64,000 nucleotides of DNA from Sphingopyxis sp. (GCF_016463645.1 NZ_JAEMQX010000001.1:129667-193666); one strand, 5' to 3'. Positions 36,063 through 45,627 are shown, numbered from the stretch's first letter. The notes: a model not told the origin generated them from the letters alone. A program made the numbers and translations.

Positions 36063-36287
36063 TCAATCGAACAGCGGCAGGCCCAGTTGAGGCGAAACGC
36101 AGCCGAGACCGCAGAGCCCGAGCGGGCACGGTCCATACTTGCCCTCGCGGTCAGCGAGGATGTCGCGCGAGGTGTGAAATTCGACGAATGGCCCGCTATG
36201 CCCACTCGGCCGGCGGCAGCCGACACCTACCGCGGCGTGGCAGTTGGGGCAGACAACCTCGAGAATGGGATCGCGGTGCCGGGACAT
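36063..36287 (-). CDS. Small zinc-finger-like protein
   Basis: 74 aa. VCPNCHAAVGVGCRRPSGH gives a C-x2-C ... C ... H set, with further CPLGLCGLGC at the end, so one or two zinc sites are likely. The motif CPxC-A--GxxCRRPSGH is typical of short zinc-finger proteins on phages and islands. The SD is weak. It lies between the 35394 gene and the 36338 gene. Confidence 0.55.
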   Translation of the reverse strand: MSRHRDPILEVVCPNCHAAVGVGCRRPSGHSGPFVEFHTSRDILADREGKYGPCPLGLCGLGCVSPQLGLPLFD

Positions 36288-36337
36288 TGTGCAGCCCGGT
36301 TTCTGGCAGAGGGCCTAGCCTTTGACGATGTGCGCCA

Positions 36338-37381
36338 TCACGCCGCCTTCGCCACCTTGGCGAACCGCTCATCGACCTCACTGGGCGTGGCGGCGAACAC
36401 GGTCCAGTCGCCATAGTAGATGCCGTCATATTCGACATAGTCGTCGAAGATGGTCAGGCGCCAATCACAGAGCGGACCCGCGACGTTGGACAATCCGCGT
36501 GCGCACCATTCGGCCATGACCGCCGGGAAGAATCGGTCCATGACATCGGGAGCCGCCGCGAACTTGACGTCGCACATATAGGTCGTGTGCACATAGGCGA
36601 GCGGGCCGATCACCGGTCCTTCGCTCCCCCAGTCTTCAAGATTTTCGTCGGGATCCTTGCGGCCGTGATAGAGATGCAGGTAGAGTCCGGGCGCCTCCGG
36701 GACAGGCGAGGTCGCGTCGGTGTCCCCGGCAGTATCGTGCGGCTCGCCAAGCACGCGCGCCGCAATCCAGTCCCGATAGCCAAGGCGTGTGTCGTCGTTC
36801 GCGATCTGGTATTTCCAATCCGCGAGCGGGTGGGCTGGATACTCGGTCCAGGCATCACGTTCCAGGTGAGGCGGGTCGCTCGGCGCGGACTGCCCGAGCG
36901 CCGCCGACAAGGCCTCGCTTGTCGAATGCATCTCGATGCGATCCGCGAAGATGGCGCACCAGCCGCCGCCAAACTCGCCCTCGCGAGGTTTGGAGCAGCT
37001 TTCCGACCATTCGAAACCGATAGCGGCGCGAAGAAGGGATTCGGCGCAGCACCGATGGATGACCGTTGCGACCGGGTCGGGCTGGAAGGTTGGCGTGCCA
37101 TAGATATGCGCGATCTGACCGACCCCGTCGATCGACGCAGTTCCCGCCTCGAAACGGGCACCGAAATCGGGAAAATACGCATCGCAGAATATCGTGCCAA
37201 GGCCGCTCCACAGATCATCTTCGTCTTCAGGAGGAAAGAGTTCGAGGATTTTCGGGCTTGGCGCCGGTGCGACGATACCGCTCATCATGTCGCTGGCCGC
37301 CCCGAATATCTCCTTGAGCAGCGCCAGCTCGGCATCTGTGCAGGCGAAGCTGAAGCTTGCCTCGAGATAATGTTCAGCCAT
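36338..37381 (-). CDS. Hypothetical island protein, 347 aa
   Basis: Starts MAEHYLEASFSFACTDAEL; the second of two close ATGs (37381) was chosen because GGGAGA is seven bases upstream of it. Rich in Trp, Asp and Cys, no recognised domain. The start overlaps the stop of the upstream gene by eight bases, so the two are coupled. Confidence 0.6.
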   Translation of the reverse strand: MAEHYLEASFSFACTDAELALLKEIFGAASDMMSGIVAPAPSPKILELFPPEDEDDLWSGLGTIFCDAYFPDFGARFEAGTASIDGVGQIAHIYGTPTFQPDPVATVIHRCCAESLLRAAIGFEWSESCSKPREGEFGGGWCAIFADRIEMHSTSEALSAALGQSAPSDPPHLERDAWTEYPAHPLADWKYQIANDDTRLGYRDWIAARVLGEPHDTAGDTDATSPVPEAPGLYLHLYHGRKDPDENLEDWGSEGPVIGPLAYVHTTYMCDVKFAAAPDVMDRFFPAVMAEWCARGLSNVAGPLCDWRLTIFDDYVEYDGIYYGDWTVFAATPSEVDERFAKVAKAA

Positions 37382-37856
37382 CGCCATTCTCCCGGCACAA
37401 GGACGGGCTTTCGCGGGTTCCGATGGACAAGGGCGGCAGAGCGAAATCGCCCGCTTGAAACCAGGCGTTCGCCGCAGCGATCGAACCAAGGTCGTTCAGC
37501 TCTCGTTGATTGAGGACGATCTGGTCAGCGTCATTTACCTCGTAGTGTCGGGGCGCCCGATCGCCCGTATGAACCGCGCGCTCGGGTCCGAATGCGCCGG
37601 AACACGCGTCCGAGCGCCGAACGAAGGCGATGCCGTGATTGCAGCAGAAGGCTTCGACACATTCGAACTGACCGCCGATCAGTTCATAGGCACAAACCTC
37701 CAGGATATGCCCGTCGGCAATATGGGAAAACTCGATCGAATTCCCTTCCCAATCGGCTTTCCCGCCATCGCATTCGATAGCTTCGAGAAGCGCGGGTATC
37801 AGATTGCGAGAAATCGTGCCGCCGATCCGGATCATGGCGGATGCCCGGTCTGCCAT
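37374..37856 (-). CDS. Hypothetical island protein, 160 aa
   Basis: Starts MADRASAMIRIGGTISRNL at 37856 with GGAGG five bases upstream. The first half reads like a small alpha/beta domain (LIPALLEAIECDGG). No family recognised. It carries leader copy D and overlaps the next gene. Confidence 0.6.
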   Translation of the reverse strand: MADRASAMIRIGGTISRNLIPALLEAIECDGGKADWEGNSIEFSHIADGHILEVCAYELIGGQFECVEAFCCNHGIAFVRRSDACSGAFGPERAVHTGDRAPRHYEVNDADQIVLNQRELNDLGSIAAANAWFQAGDFALPPLSIGTRESPSLCRENGDG

Positions 37857-37931
37857 GGGAACCTCCATCTTCTTGGTGGTCGGCAGACAATTCCGCCGCC
37901 ACTCCCCGCTCCACCCCCTTCCCTCCTCCGG
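37857..37931 (-). promoter_or_regulatory. Island leader element, copy D
   Basis: Minus strand: GGAGGAGGGAAGGGGGTGG, then a stem GTGGCGGC/GCCGACCAC (37895-37902 with 37876-37884, one unpaired base), then ATGGAGG and the ATG at 37856. Confidence 0.6.
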
Positions 37932-38142
37932 AGAATTGCTTTCGCGGGGCGAGCATGGAGGCGCGTAGGTTCCGCGTTTGACGAGCCAAGTTCAGCAAGT
38001 CCCCCCTCGTCGAGAAGCTCGAATATGGTGCAATCGGTCGGCAAGGTCGCGGGCGGCATGCTCGCCCGGCTTCCAGCACGGGCATCGCGGTGTCGAAACC
38101 GTCGACGAACTGCCGGTCGACCTGCCCATAGGCCCGCGACAT
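37925..38142 (-). other. Uncertain short reading frame after the strawberry-notch gene
   Basis: An ATG at 38142 follows GGGAGAGGG and opens MSRAYGQVDRQFVDGFDTAMPVLEAG, which looks like protein. A second frame from 38059 (TLPTDCTIFELLDEGGLAEL) looks equally good for the following ~25 residues. A single frameshift between them would restore one product, so this may be a broken small gene. Neither frame has a recognised domain. Confidence 0.3.
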
Positions 38143-38169
38143 GACCCTCTCCCTATGAGAGGTTCGATT

Positions 38170-41100
38170 TCACTGTGGCGGCTCGGCGATGATGGTGCTC
38201 AGGATTTCATCGGCCTTTCCCGCCGGGAGGAAGAGCCGGGTCTTGTATGCAATCACCTCGCTGAACGCGCCGCGCGCTTTCAGCCATTCGCGGTCCTGAG
38301 GCCGGAAGTCCCGGATCTCGATCCGGCGGCTGTCGTTCACCATCGCCGACACGAGACGTGCGCCGTGCAGCCCAGGGATCAAGGCGCCGTCGCCATGCCG
38401 GGCAGCCTCGATCAGTTCGCCAGGCGTGAGCATGATCGAGGAAGTGAGGCCGAAAGCCGATTGCAGCTTCTCGATCGCCCCGGGCATGACGATGCGGCCG
38501 AGGATCGACGTCCCCGCCGCGTCGTCGATCCGCCAGACACGAACGTCGTCCTGCGGCAGTTTGTTCCAGACGGGGAGCAGGAGACCCGTTGCGACACTGA
38601 TCGTCTCGATATCGACCTTGTCGAGCGCCTCGGTCACTTCGGCTTCCCAGAAGCTCTGGAAGCTCTTGCGGTCGATCTCCTCCCAGTGCGTGTGCGCGAG
38701 CCCTGCAAGCTGGATGCGGTTCGAACCTGTCGGGCGGACAAGCTCCATCATCTTGACGGGCCTCCCGTCGTCGTCGGTGATCGACCAGGACGGAACGCAA
38801 AGGGCGACGCGCCCGGAACGGCTGTTCCGCAGAGACCGGCCATCCGCGGAACCGCCCCAGATCTTGTCAAGGCGCGCCCACCCCGTGACGCGCGGTTTGA
38901 GGTGAAGCTCGAGGCGGAGCAGCCGGGTCTCGGCGCCGGATACCGGATCCTCCCTCAGCACCTGCTGCGAGAGCTCGACGATACGCTCGGCGCGGATCGC
39001 CTCGACGCCAAGATCAAGCGTGCCGGCCTCGCGAGCGGCGTCGACGCGGGCCTGGATGAGCCCCATATATTCCTCGAAAATGGCATCCTGGGTCGCGATG
39101 CGTAGCGCGAGGATGCGGTTCAGCCAGCGCTGGATCGGCGGCAGCTTGTCGAGCAGGGTTCCATTCTCGTCGACGAGCTTCAGGCCCGTGATAATCTGGA
39201 ACTTCTCGAGACCGATGCTCGCGAGCTTGCCGGCATGGAGCAGATGATACCATTGGGTCAGCGCTTCGCGAGCATAGCTGCTTTCGAGATTATCCGCGGG
39301 GTCGAATAGATTCTGGCCGCCGGTCTGACGCTGGCCGCGCGTGAGCGCGCCGAGGGTATCGAGACGGCGCGCGATGGTGCTGATGAAGCGGCGTTCGCCC
39401 TTGCAGGTAGTCGTGACCGGCCGGAACACCGGCGGCTTCCACTGGTACGTCCGATGCGTGCGGCCGAGACCCTGGATCGCGATGTCGGCGCGCCAGCCCG
39501 GTTCGAGCAGGAAATGGATGCGCCGCTTGTTCGCGGTCGGACAATCCAGGTCGGCGTGATAGGAGCGCCCGGTGCCGCCCGCTTCCGAGAAGACGAGGAT
39601 CGGCTTGCGTCCTGACATGAAGGCGTCGGTCTCGGCGATATTGGAACTGGCGCTGCGGCGCTCGAGCTTCTGTCGGCCTTGCCCGTCAATGACAACGCGA
39701 CGGCTGCGGCCAGTGACTTCTGCGACCGCGTCGGTTCCGAAATGCGCGATAAGGAAGTCGAGCGCGGCCGGGACCGGCGGCATCGAACAGAGGCTTTCGA
39801 CCAGATTATCGCGCGCCTCGACCGCTTCCTGGCAGAGGACAGCATTGCCGTCGCCATCGTGCATCGGCTCGGAGCGCAATGCTCCGTCGGATGAGCGAAA
39901 GGCGCGCATCTGACGCGTCGGGAAGGCTGTCTTCAGATAATCGATCAGCGTATCGAGCGGCGAGACGTCGATCGCGAGGTTGGCGCGTTCGTCCGGCGAA
40001 AGGCCCGCAAGGCGGCGCTCGAGGATCGCCTCGGCCGTGCTGGTCAATTGCACGACGGCGACATGGCCTGCTGCCAGCTCCTCCTCGATCGAACGAACGA
40101 CGGTCGGCATTTTCATCGCGATCAGCACTTGGGAGAAGAAGCGCTGCTTGGCGCTCTCGAACCGGCTGAGCGCCGATCCCTTGGCCATGGCATTCATCGT
40201 CTCGCCCGACATGCGGTCGACAATGTTCGACGCCTTCAGCACCTCGTCGAGGTTCTGGTGAACGATCGCCCAGGCGTCGGCATAGGCATCGTAGATCTCT
40301 ATCTGGTCGGGCGTCAGCCGATGCTCGAGCGGGTCATATTCTACGCCGGCGAAACTGAGCGCACGCGCCGTGTAGAGACCCATGGACTTGAGGTCGCGGG
40401 CGACGATTTCCATCGCCGCGATACCGCCGTCGGTCATCGCAGCGAGAAAAGCGTCGCGGTTCACGAAGGCCGTGTCGGGCCCCCAAAGCCCGAGCCGCGA
40501 GGCATAACTCAGATTCTCGGGCTTGGTGGCGCCGGTGGCCGATTCATAGACCACCCGGGCGCGCGGCAGTGCGTTCTGCAGGCGCACTCCGGCCAATCCC
40601 TGTTCAGACCCCTTGGCCTGGCGATATTCGTCTTTGGTGCCCGCCGCATTGCCCATCGAATGGGATTCGTCGAACAGGATCACGCCCTCGAAAGTGCCTT
40701 CCGCCCATTGGAGGATCTGCTGGAGACGTGAGCATTGATCGTGACGCTGCGAGCGGAGCGTCGCATAGGTGAGGAAGAGGATGCCGCTCGCCATGCCGAT
40801 CGACTGCCCAAGCGGAAAGGCATCGAGCGGCTGGATGTCGATCGGAAGGCCGCCGAGCGCGGTCCAGTCGCGGCGCGCGTCTTCAAGGAGCGTCGCGCCC
40901 TTCGATATCCAGACGGCGCGGCGGTTGCCGCAGTTCCACTGGTCGCGGATGATAGCGGCGCCCTCGCGGCCCTTGCCGACGCCGGTGCCGTCGCCGATGA
41001 AGAAACCCATGCGATAGGCGTGCCCGTCGGCATCCTCGCGGAGTTGGTCGCCCGCCTCGTTGGGCACGAATCGGCCCGGCAGGTCGCGCGAGAAGGCATC

Positions 41101-42465
41101 GCCAGCATAGATGATCGCTTCGAGTTGGGCGTCGGACAGCGCGCTGCTTGCCCGCTTCTGGAAGAGCGGCCGATATCGCGGGATCGGCGGCAGCACCGAC
41201 GCCATGGCAAGCGATTCCACGAGATTGTCCGGATGCGGCGTCGCGCCCGGTATATCGATGCGCGCAAGCCGCCAGGGAGCGTAGATGCCGACCGGATCGC
41301 CGACCGGAAGCGGCGCGTCGCGAACCGAGTAAGCAAGCGGCTCGGCGCGATCGTCCTTCGCGGCGATCCGCGACGGCGCGATGACCTTGGGGCTCGCGAG
41401 CCCGGAAAAGAGCGATGCCGATCCGGATTTGAGCGCCGGACGGAACGGGATCACCGCCGGGGTGGCCGGGGGCGGCTCATCGGACGATCCCAATCGCGGC
41501 GGGAGCGCGAGCACGATGGGCAGCGCCGCCTCGATCGAGTCGACGGTGTGGCGTTCGGTCTCGCCGATCCAGCCCTTGTCGAAGACGATCAGCCGAACGG
41601 CGATGCCGGTGCCATGCTTGACGTACGGGCGGCCGAGAATGGTGATCTCAACGCGCGGACGTCCGATCTCGGCGACCGAGACATAGCCGCGGGCACCGCT
41701 GCCGTCGTGCGCGAATCCCGGCGACATAATCGCAACGCAGCGTCCGCCGTCGGCAAGACGGAGGAGCGCGGAGCGAAGGTGGCGAGCGCCGGCATGGCGA
41801 TCCTCGCCGCGGCCTTCGCTACGGCTGAAGGGCGGATTGATCAGGACGACGGTCGGACGGACATCCGGCGGCAGCCGGTCGTGAATGAATTCGGCATCGT
41901 GTGTGGTGACGTCGCTGTTCGTCACGAGAGCGAGCAGTGCGGCGCGGCAGGCATCGCGTTCGTTGAGCGTTACGGAGGCGCCCGTGGCGATCGCGCGGGC
42001 GGCGAGCATGCCGATGCCCGCCGACGGTTCGAGCACATGGTCGTCGGCCGTAATCGCCGCTGCACGTGTCGCTAGCCAGCCCAGCGCGTCTGGCGTGCTG
42101 AACTGTTGCATCTCGACTTGATGCTCGCTGCGATAGGTCTGCGTTGGTAGCGCCTTCTCGAATGCAAGAATGGCTGCGAAGGCATCTTCGGGCGGGCAGT
42201 CCGGGTTCTGGTCTTCACCGAGCGACAACATGTTCGAAGCCTGCGCCGCTTCGAGCGCATCATAGGCGTCGCGCATCGACCAGTGTCCGTCGGCATCGGA
42301 TCCGCCGAACGCCTCCGACATGAGCCCTTTGAGCAGCGAACGGGTGACCGAATGCGGGTCGGCGAGCCGGGATTGCAGAGCCCGCGCTACGCCGTGAAGA
42401 CGCTCGGCCTTTTCCCGGGCGCTGGAATCAGGGGTCTCGGCGAGATTGAGAAGCGGAAGGGTCAT
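38170..42465 (-). CDS. Strawberry-notch family methyltransferase-helicase, 1431 aa
   Basis: Start at 42465 is set by AGGAGA nine bases upstream. Residues ~115-300 form a class I SAM methyltransferase: LEPSAGIG (145-152) and the catalytic NPPF (210-213), typical of N6-adenine or amino methylation. From ~430 on is a superfamily 2 helicase of the SNO/strawberry-notch type: GDGTGVGKGRE (491-501) as Walker A, DESH (599-602) and GLGRTHR as motif VI. Such fusions are common on sphingomonad and rhizobial plasmids and islands; anti-restriction or replication roles are discussed but unproven. It carries leader copy E. Confidence 0.85.
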   Translation of the reverse strand: MTLPLLNLAETPDSSAREKAERLHGVARALQSRLADPHSVTRSLLKGLMSEAFGGSDADGHWSMRDAYDALEAAQASNMLSLGEDQNPDCPPEDAFAAILAFEKALPTQTYRSEHQVEMQQFSTPDALGWLATRAAAITADDHVLEPSAGIGMLAARAIATGASVTLNERDACRAALLALVTNSDVTTHDAEFIHDRLPPDVRPTVVLINPPFSRSEGRGEDRHAGARHLRSALLRLADGGRCVAIMSPGFAHDGSGARGYVSVAEIGRPRVEITILGRPYVKHGTGIAVRLIVFDKGWIGETERHTVDSIEAALPIVLALPPRLGSSDEPPPATPAVIPFRPALKSGSASLFSGLASPKVIAPSRIAAKDDRAEPLAYSVRDAPLPVGDPVGIYAPWRLARIDIPGATPHPDNLVESLAMASVLPPIPRYRPLFQKRASSALSDAQLEAIIYAGDAFSRDLPGRFVPNEAGDQLREDADGHAYRMGFFIGDGTGVGKGREGAAIIRDQWNCGNRRAVWISKGATLLEDARRDWTALGGLPIDIQPLDAFPLGQSIGMASGILFLTYATLRSQRHDQCSRLQQILQWAEGTFEGVILFDESHSMGNAAGTKDEYRQAKGSEQGLAGVRLQNALPRARVVYESATGATKPENLSYASRLGLWGPDTAFVNRDAFLAAMTDGGIAAMEIVARDLKSMGLYTARALSFAGVEYDPLEHRLTPDQIEIYDAYADAWAIVHQNLDEVLKASNIVDRMSGETMNAMAKGSALSRFESAKQRFFSQVLIAMKMPTVVRSIEEELAAGHVAVVQLTSTAEAILERRLAGLSPDERANLAIDVSPLDTLIDYLKTAFPTRQMRAFRSSDGALRSEPMHDGDGNAVLCQEAVEARDNLVESLCSMPPVPAALDFLIAHFGTDAVAEVTGRSRRVVIDGQGRQKLERRSASSNIAETDAFMSGRKPILVFSEAGGTGRSYHADLDCPTANKRRIHFLLEPGWRADIAIQGLGRTHRTYQWKPPVFRPVTTTCKGERRFISTIARRLDTLGALTRGQRQTGGQNLFDPADNLESSYAREALTQWYHLLHAGKLASIGLEKFQIITGLKLVDENGTLLDKLPPIQRWLNRILALRIATQDAIFEEYMGLIQARVDAAREAGTLDLGVEAIRAERIVELSQQVLREDPVSGAETRLLRLELHLKPRVTGWARLDKIWGGSADGRSLRNSRSGRVALCVPSWSITDDDGRPVKMMELVRPTGSNRIQLAGLAHTHWEEIDRKSFQSFWEAEVTEALDKVDIETISVATGLLLPVWNKLPQDDVRVWRIDDAAGTSILGRIVMPGAIEKLQSAFGLTSSIMLTPGELIEAARHGDGALIPGLHGARLVSAMVNDSRRIEIRDFRPQDREWLKARGAFSEVIAYKTRLFLPAGKADEILSTIIAEPPQ

Positions 42466-42533
42466 GGAAGATCTCCTGAACGGGCTCCGGGGCACCTGCC
42501 CCCGCCGCACACAGCCCTCCCCCCTCTCCTCCA
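42466..42533 (-). promoter_or_regulatory. Island leader element, copy E (strawberry-notch gene)
   Basis: Minus strand: GGAGGAGAGGGGGGAGGG, then GGGCT/AGCCC outer arms (42513-42517 with 42482-42486) around a perfect inner hairpin GGGGCA-GG-TGCCCC (42489-42502), then CAGGAGA and the ATG at 42465. Confidence 0.65.
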
Positions 42534-42604
42534 GGGTGGAAGGCGGCATGAAAAAGGGGCCGCGACGCGTGGTCACGGCCCCAATCGAGGTCGGCTTTGC
42601 CGGG

Positions 42605-44626
42605 TCAGGCCGCGTCGGCGATCGGTTCGTCCTCGTCGCCATCACCGACCGCTTCGTCGTCGAACGTTATTTCGGCGGCATCAGCAGGCTCCAGGTCGGC
42701 ATCGTCGTTCGCCAGCGCAGCGACGGGATGCTCGAAGCGCATCGCGTCGGGAAGCCAGGCGAGCGCCTTTTCCTTGACGTCGGCTTCCACGATGATGTTG
42801 CCCGCGAAGAGCTGTTCGGCCGAGGATGCAAGGAGATCCTTCTTTGACGCGCCATAGCGTTGGCCGAGTTCGCTGCCGCCAATTTCCGCGAACAGGTCGA
42901 GGATCGTCGTCTTGGTGAGCCGCTTGAAGTAATTCTTCGCGGTCGGTCGCCACCAGGCGGCGACATCGATCCCGAGCTTGCAGCCGAGATGGTCGACGAA
43001 ATCGCTGCCGGTCGTCTTGGCGGGCACGGCGTGGATCGTACGGGCGATCGCCCAACCCAGCCATGCCGCGCGTGCTTCCTCACCAAGCGCACAGAAGGCA
43101 TCGTAGCGGCCAGTGACACCGGCATCGGGGTCGATCCAGCTCCGATCGAGTCCGGCTTCGAGCTTAGCCCATTCCTCGGCCGCCGTCGTGCCGCTCTCGA
43201 ACCCGATGACGCGCGACGGCGCCGCATCGGCCCTCAGTTCGCTCGCGAGATCGCTCGCCCCGTAACGCCGCTGCGCGGCATCGACCATCACGAACGTCCC
43301 GAGATCGAGCGCGAACCGCGGGTCGCTGGCGACATGGACGCGGAGCAGTTCCGCCTTCATCGTTGCGAGTTCGTCAGCAAGCCGCTGGCTGATCGCGGGT
43401 TTGCCTGATGCTCCGCCAGGAGCCGCATCGTCGCGGTCATCGTCCGAGTCATCGGTTTCGCTCATCGCTTCGGGGGTTCGGTAGACCTGATGATGAACCC
43501 GGGGCTGGCCATCCTCACCGAGGACGACGAAGGCGAGCGCCGAGGCCTTCTGGTCATCGGACAACACCGGCGGACGATTCTGGATTTCACGGAGTTCGGA
43601 TTCCAGATCGCGATAACGCTGTTCGTCATCATCGGTGATGCCGTCGTCGCTTTCGTTCGCGGCTTCGCCGATGATGGTCATTTCGGCCTCGATCTCGGCG
43701 CAGCGCGCTTCATCCTCTGCCGTGGGTGGCGGAATCTCTCCGCGAACCGGGCTCAGACCGTCAAGCTCGATGTAGGAGACGCGCGTCGTCGGCAGCGCAC
43801 GGATTTCGCCAAAACCCTCACGTTCGCGGATAGCCTCGGCTTCGACCGCGAGTTTTTCATCCGTCAGCCGGTCGAGTATGTCACCGTCGATCCAGTTTTC
43901 GGACGCGCTGTCGGAGAAGAGGTCGGAGTCGATCCGTCCGCCCGCTTCGAGATAAGCTTCGCGGCCGACAAGCAGCGCCTTGGGGTCACCGCCGCGATAG
44001 CTGCCGGAGGCGAGCTCGCGCCGGATGGTGTAGACGTCGTCCCCGTAATAGCTGTCCTGATACTGCTCGAACACACGGGCCTGACGAACGGTGTCGGACG
44101 TGCTGCCATAGGCCTTGGCGACCTCGAGCGTGATGTCGCCCTTGCGGAGCGCCTCGAAGATCGTCTCGTGAAGATCGGCGAGACGAACGCGCCCGAGCAC
44201 GAAACGCTCGGTCTTGCCGAACCGCGCGGCAACCTGCGCGGGGGTTTTGCCTTCCTTCTCGATCATATTCTTGAAGGCCGTGCATTCATCGGCGGCGGTC
44301 ATCGGCAGCTTCTGGTTTTCAGCGAGGCTGAGCTCGATGGCGTTTTTCGCGTCCGGCATCACCATAACCGGCACGCAGAAGTCTTCGGGAAGCTGGCCCT
44401 TTTCGATCAGGGCATGAACCCGCGCGAGACGCCGGCCGCCGCCGAAAATGCTGTAGCTGTCCTTCTTGCGTTTTATTGCGGTGCCAATCAGGTTCTGGAG
44501 CACGAAGCCGGCTTGGCCGATCATCGCTTCCAGTTCGGCGTCGGCGTCGGAGTCGCTTTCCGTTCGGACATTCAGCGGGGAAGCGACGCAGTTACGCGCA
44601 AGCGCGTATACGATCGGATATGTCAT
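42605..44626 (-). CDS. ParB/RepB-like protein, 673 aa
   Basis: Start at 44626 follows CCAGGAGA. The N-terminal ParB/Srx-like domain spans ~1-110 (FGGGRRLARVHALIEKG, ELSLAENQKLPM) and a helix-turn-helix follows (TPAQVAARFGKTERFVLGRVRL, ~132-153). The long C-terminus (~500 aa) is acidic and ends DDEAVGDGDEDEPIADAA. No ParA is present nearby, so this belongs to the non-segregating ParB-like proteins of islands, some of which act as nucleases or CTP-dependent DNA clamps; which applies here is unknown. It carries leader copy F. Confidence 0.8.
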   Translation of the reverse strand: MTYPIVYALARNCVASPLNVRTESDSDADAELEAMIGQAGFVLQNLIGTAIKRKKDSYSIFGGGRRLARVHALIEKGQLPEDFCVPVMVMPDAKNAIELSLAENQKLPMTAADECTAFKNMIEKEGKTPAQVAARFGKTERFVLGRVRLADLHETIFEALRKGDITLEVAKAYGSTSDTVRQARVFEQYQDSYYGDDVYTIRRELASGSYRGGDPKALLVGREAYLEAGGRIDSDLFSDSASENWIDGDILDRLTDEKLAVEAEAIREREGFGEIRALPTTRVSYIELDGLSPVRGEIPPPTAEDEARCAEIEAEMTIIGEAANESDDGITDDDEQRYRDLESELREIQNRPPVLSDDQKASALAFVVLGEDGQPRVHHQVYRTPEAMSETDDSDDDRDDAAPGGASGKPAISQRLADELATMKAELLRVHVASDPRFALDLGTFVMVDAAQRRYGASDLASELRADAAPSRVIGFESGTTAAEEWAKLEAGLDRSWIDPDAGVTGRYDAFCALGEEARAAWLGWAIARTIHAVPAKTTGSDFVDHLGCKLGIDVAAWWRPTAKNYFKRLTKTTILDLFAEIGGSELGQRYGASKKDLLASSAEQLFAGNIIVEADVKEKALAWLPDAMRFEHPVAALANDDADLEPADAAEITFDDEAVGDGDEDEPIADAA

Positions 44627-44705
44627 AGTCCGTCTCCTGGCGGCGGAGGCCCGACCATCAGGCCACTCGGCGCCGCCAGTCCCCCACCCCCTTCCCTCCT
44701 TCCCG
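44627..44705 (-). promoter_or_regulatory. Island leader element, copy F (ParB-like gene)
   Basis: Minus strand: GGGAAGGAGGGAAGGGGG, then perfect 9-base arms CTGGCGGCG/CGCCGCCAG (44671-44679 with 44637-44645). The 3' arm runs into the SD CCAGGAGA, so pairing would hide it. The 5' part of the element is also the last coding part of the toprim gene. Confidence 0.65.
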
Positions 44706-45575
44706 TAGGACATCGTTCCAGTCGTTCCGCCCGTGCCACGGCCAGATCGTGCCGATCTGCCGCCCGGGTGCCGTATAGGCCTCGGTTGCAAGCGGCACGG
44801 CCAAGCGTCCCGCATTGTCATTGTCGGGGAGCAGGATGAGGCGGTTCACGGATTTCGGGATGGCAACATGGGGGAGGCGTTCATTGCCGAGCGTCGCCCA
44901 GACCGGGATGCCGAGCAGAATCATCGCCGAAACCGCTGTCTCGACACCTTCGGCAATCCCAAGCGTCTCGGTGGCGGAAGCGAGCCGAACAGCACCGGCG
45001 CAGGGGTTGCCTAGCAGGCGTCGAGGATGGCGAAGGTCGCGTGCACGCCGCCCGCGGGCATCGAGAAAGGTCCTCTGGACGGCGAGCAGACCGGAATCGT
45101 CGGTAACGGCGGCGAGCATCGCCGGGCGAAACCGTGCCGCCTTGCCCTTGCCGAGCGGAGTTCGGTCGCAGAAGCGCAAAGAGTCGAGCGCGATGTGAAT
45201 CGACCGATTGCGTAGGTAGGTCTCGGCGATAGTCCAATTTATCGGCCGTCCGACCCTCCAAAGATCGAAGGCGCGCTTTTGCAGCCATCGGTCGAGCTTG
45301 AACTGCTTGGCGATTCCATTGCCCTTTGCGCCCAAGGCATTCGGATCGAGCCGCCGAATGGCGCGCAGCACGTCGCGCGTGTCGCAGCCGGCAAAGCATT
45401 TGAACAAGAGTCGGGTGTCGCCAACGCGAACCGATAGGCTCGGCGTTCGGTCATCGTGGGCTGGGCAGCGACACATTCCAGTCGACCCCTGCCAGAAACC
45501 GCCAAGGCCCCTGACCAGTGCGGCCCCGGCAGCCTCCAATTCGGAATCATGGAGAGTCGAAAGGACAACAGACAT
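44658..45575 (-). CDS. Toprim-domain primase-like protein
   Basis: 305 aa. N-terminal CHC2-type zinc ribbon: C35, C37-x2-H40, C60-x3-C64 (CRCPAHDDRTPSL, FKCFAGC). A toprim domain follows with the catalytic Glu in LGIAEGVETAVSA and the Asp pair in LPDNDNAG. Proteins of this type are primase-helicase relatives of mobile elements and probably prime or process island DNA. There is no helicase domain. The 3' end encodes the purine tract of the ParB leader. It carries leader copy G, the weakest one. Confidence 0.82.
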   Translation of the reverse strand: MSVVLSTLHDSELEAAGAALVRGLGGFWQGSTGMCRCPAHDDRTPSLSVRVGDTRLLFKCFAGCDTRDVLRAIRRLDPNALGAKGNGIAKQFKLDRWLQKRAFDLWRVGRPINWTIAETYLRNRSIHIALDSLRFCDRTPLGKGKAARFRPAMLAAVTDDSGLLAVQRTFLDARGRRARDLRHPRRLLGNPCAGAVRLASATETLGIAEGVETAVSAMILLGIPVWATLGNERLPHVAIPKSVNRLILLPDNDNAGRLAVPLATEAYTAPGRQIGTIWPWHGRNDWNDVLREGGKGVGDWRRRVA

Positions 45576-45627
45576 TGGAATTCTCGCAATCAGATCAGAC
45601 TTCGCTCAAGCTCCCCCTCTCTCCTGC
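45576..45627 (-). promoter_or_regulatory. Island leader element, copy G (toprim gene)
   Basis: Minus strand purine tract CAGGAGAGAGGGGGAG (45610-45625), about 35 bases before the ATG at 45575. The following segment shows no strong stem, unlike the other copies. Confidence 0.45.
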
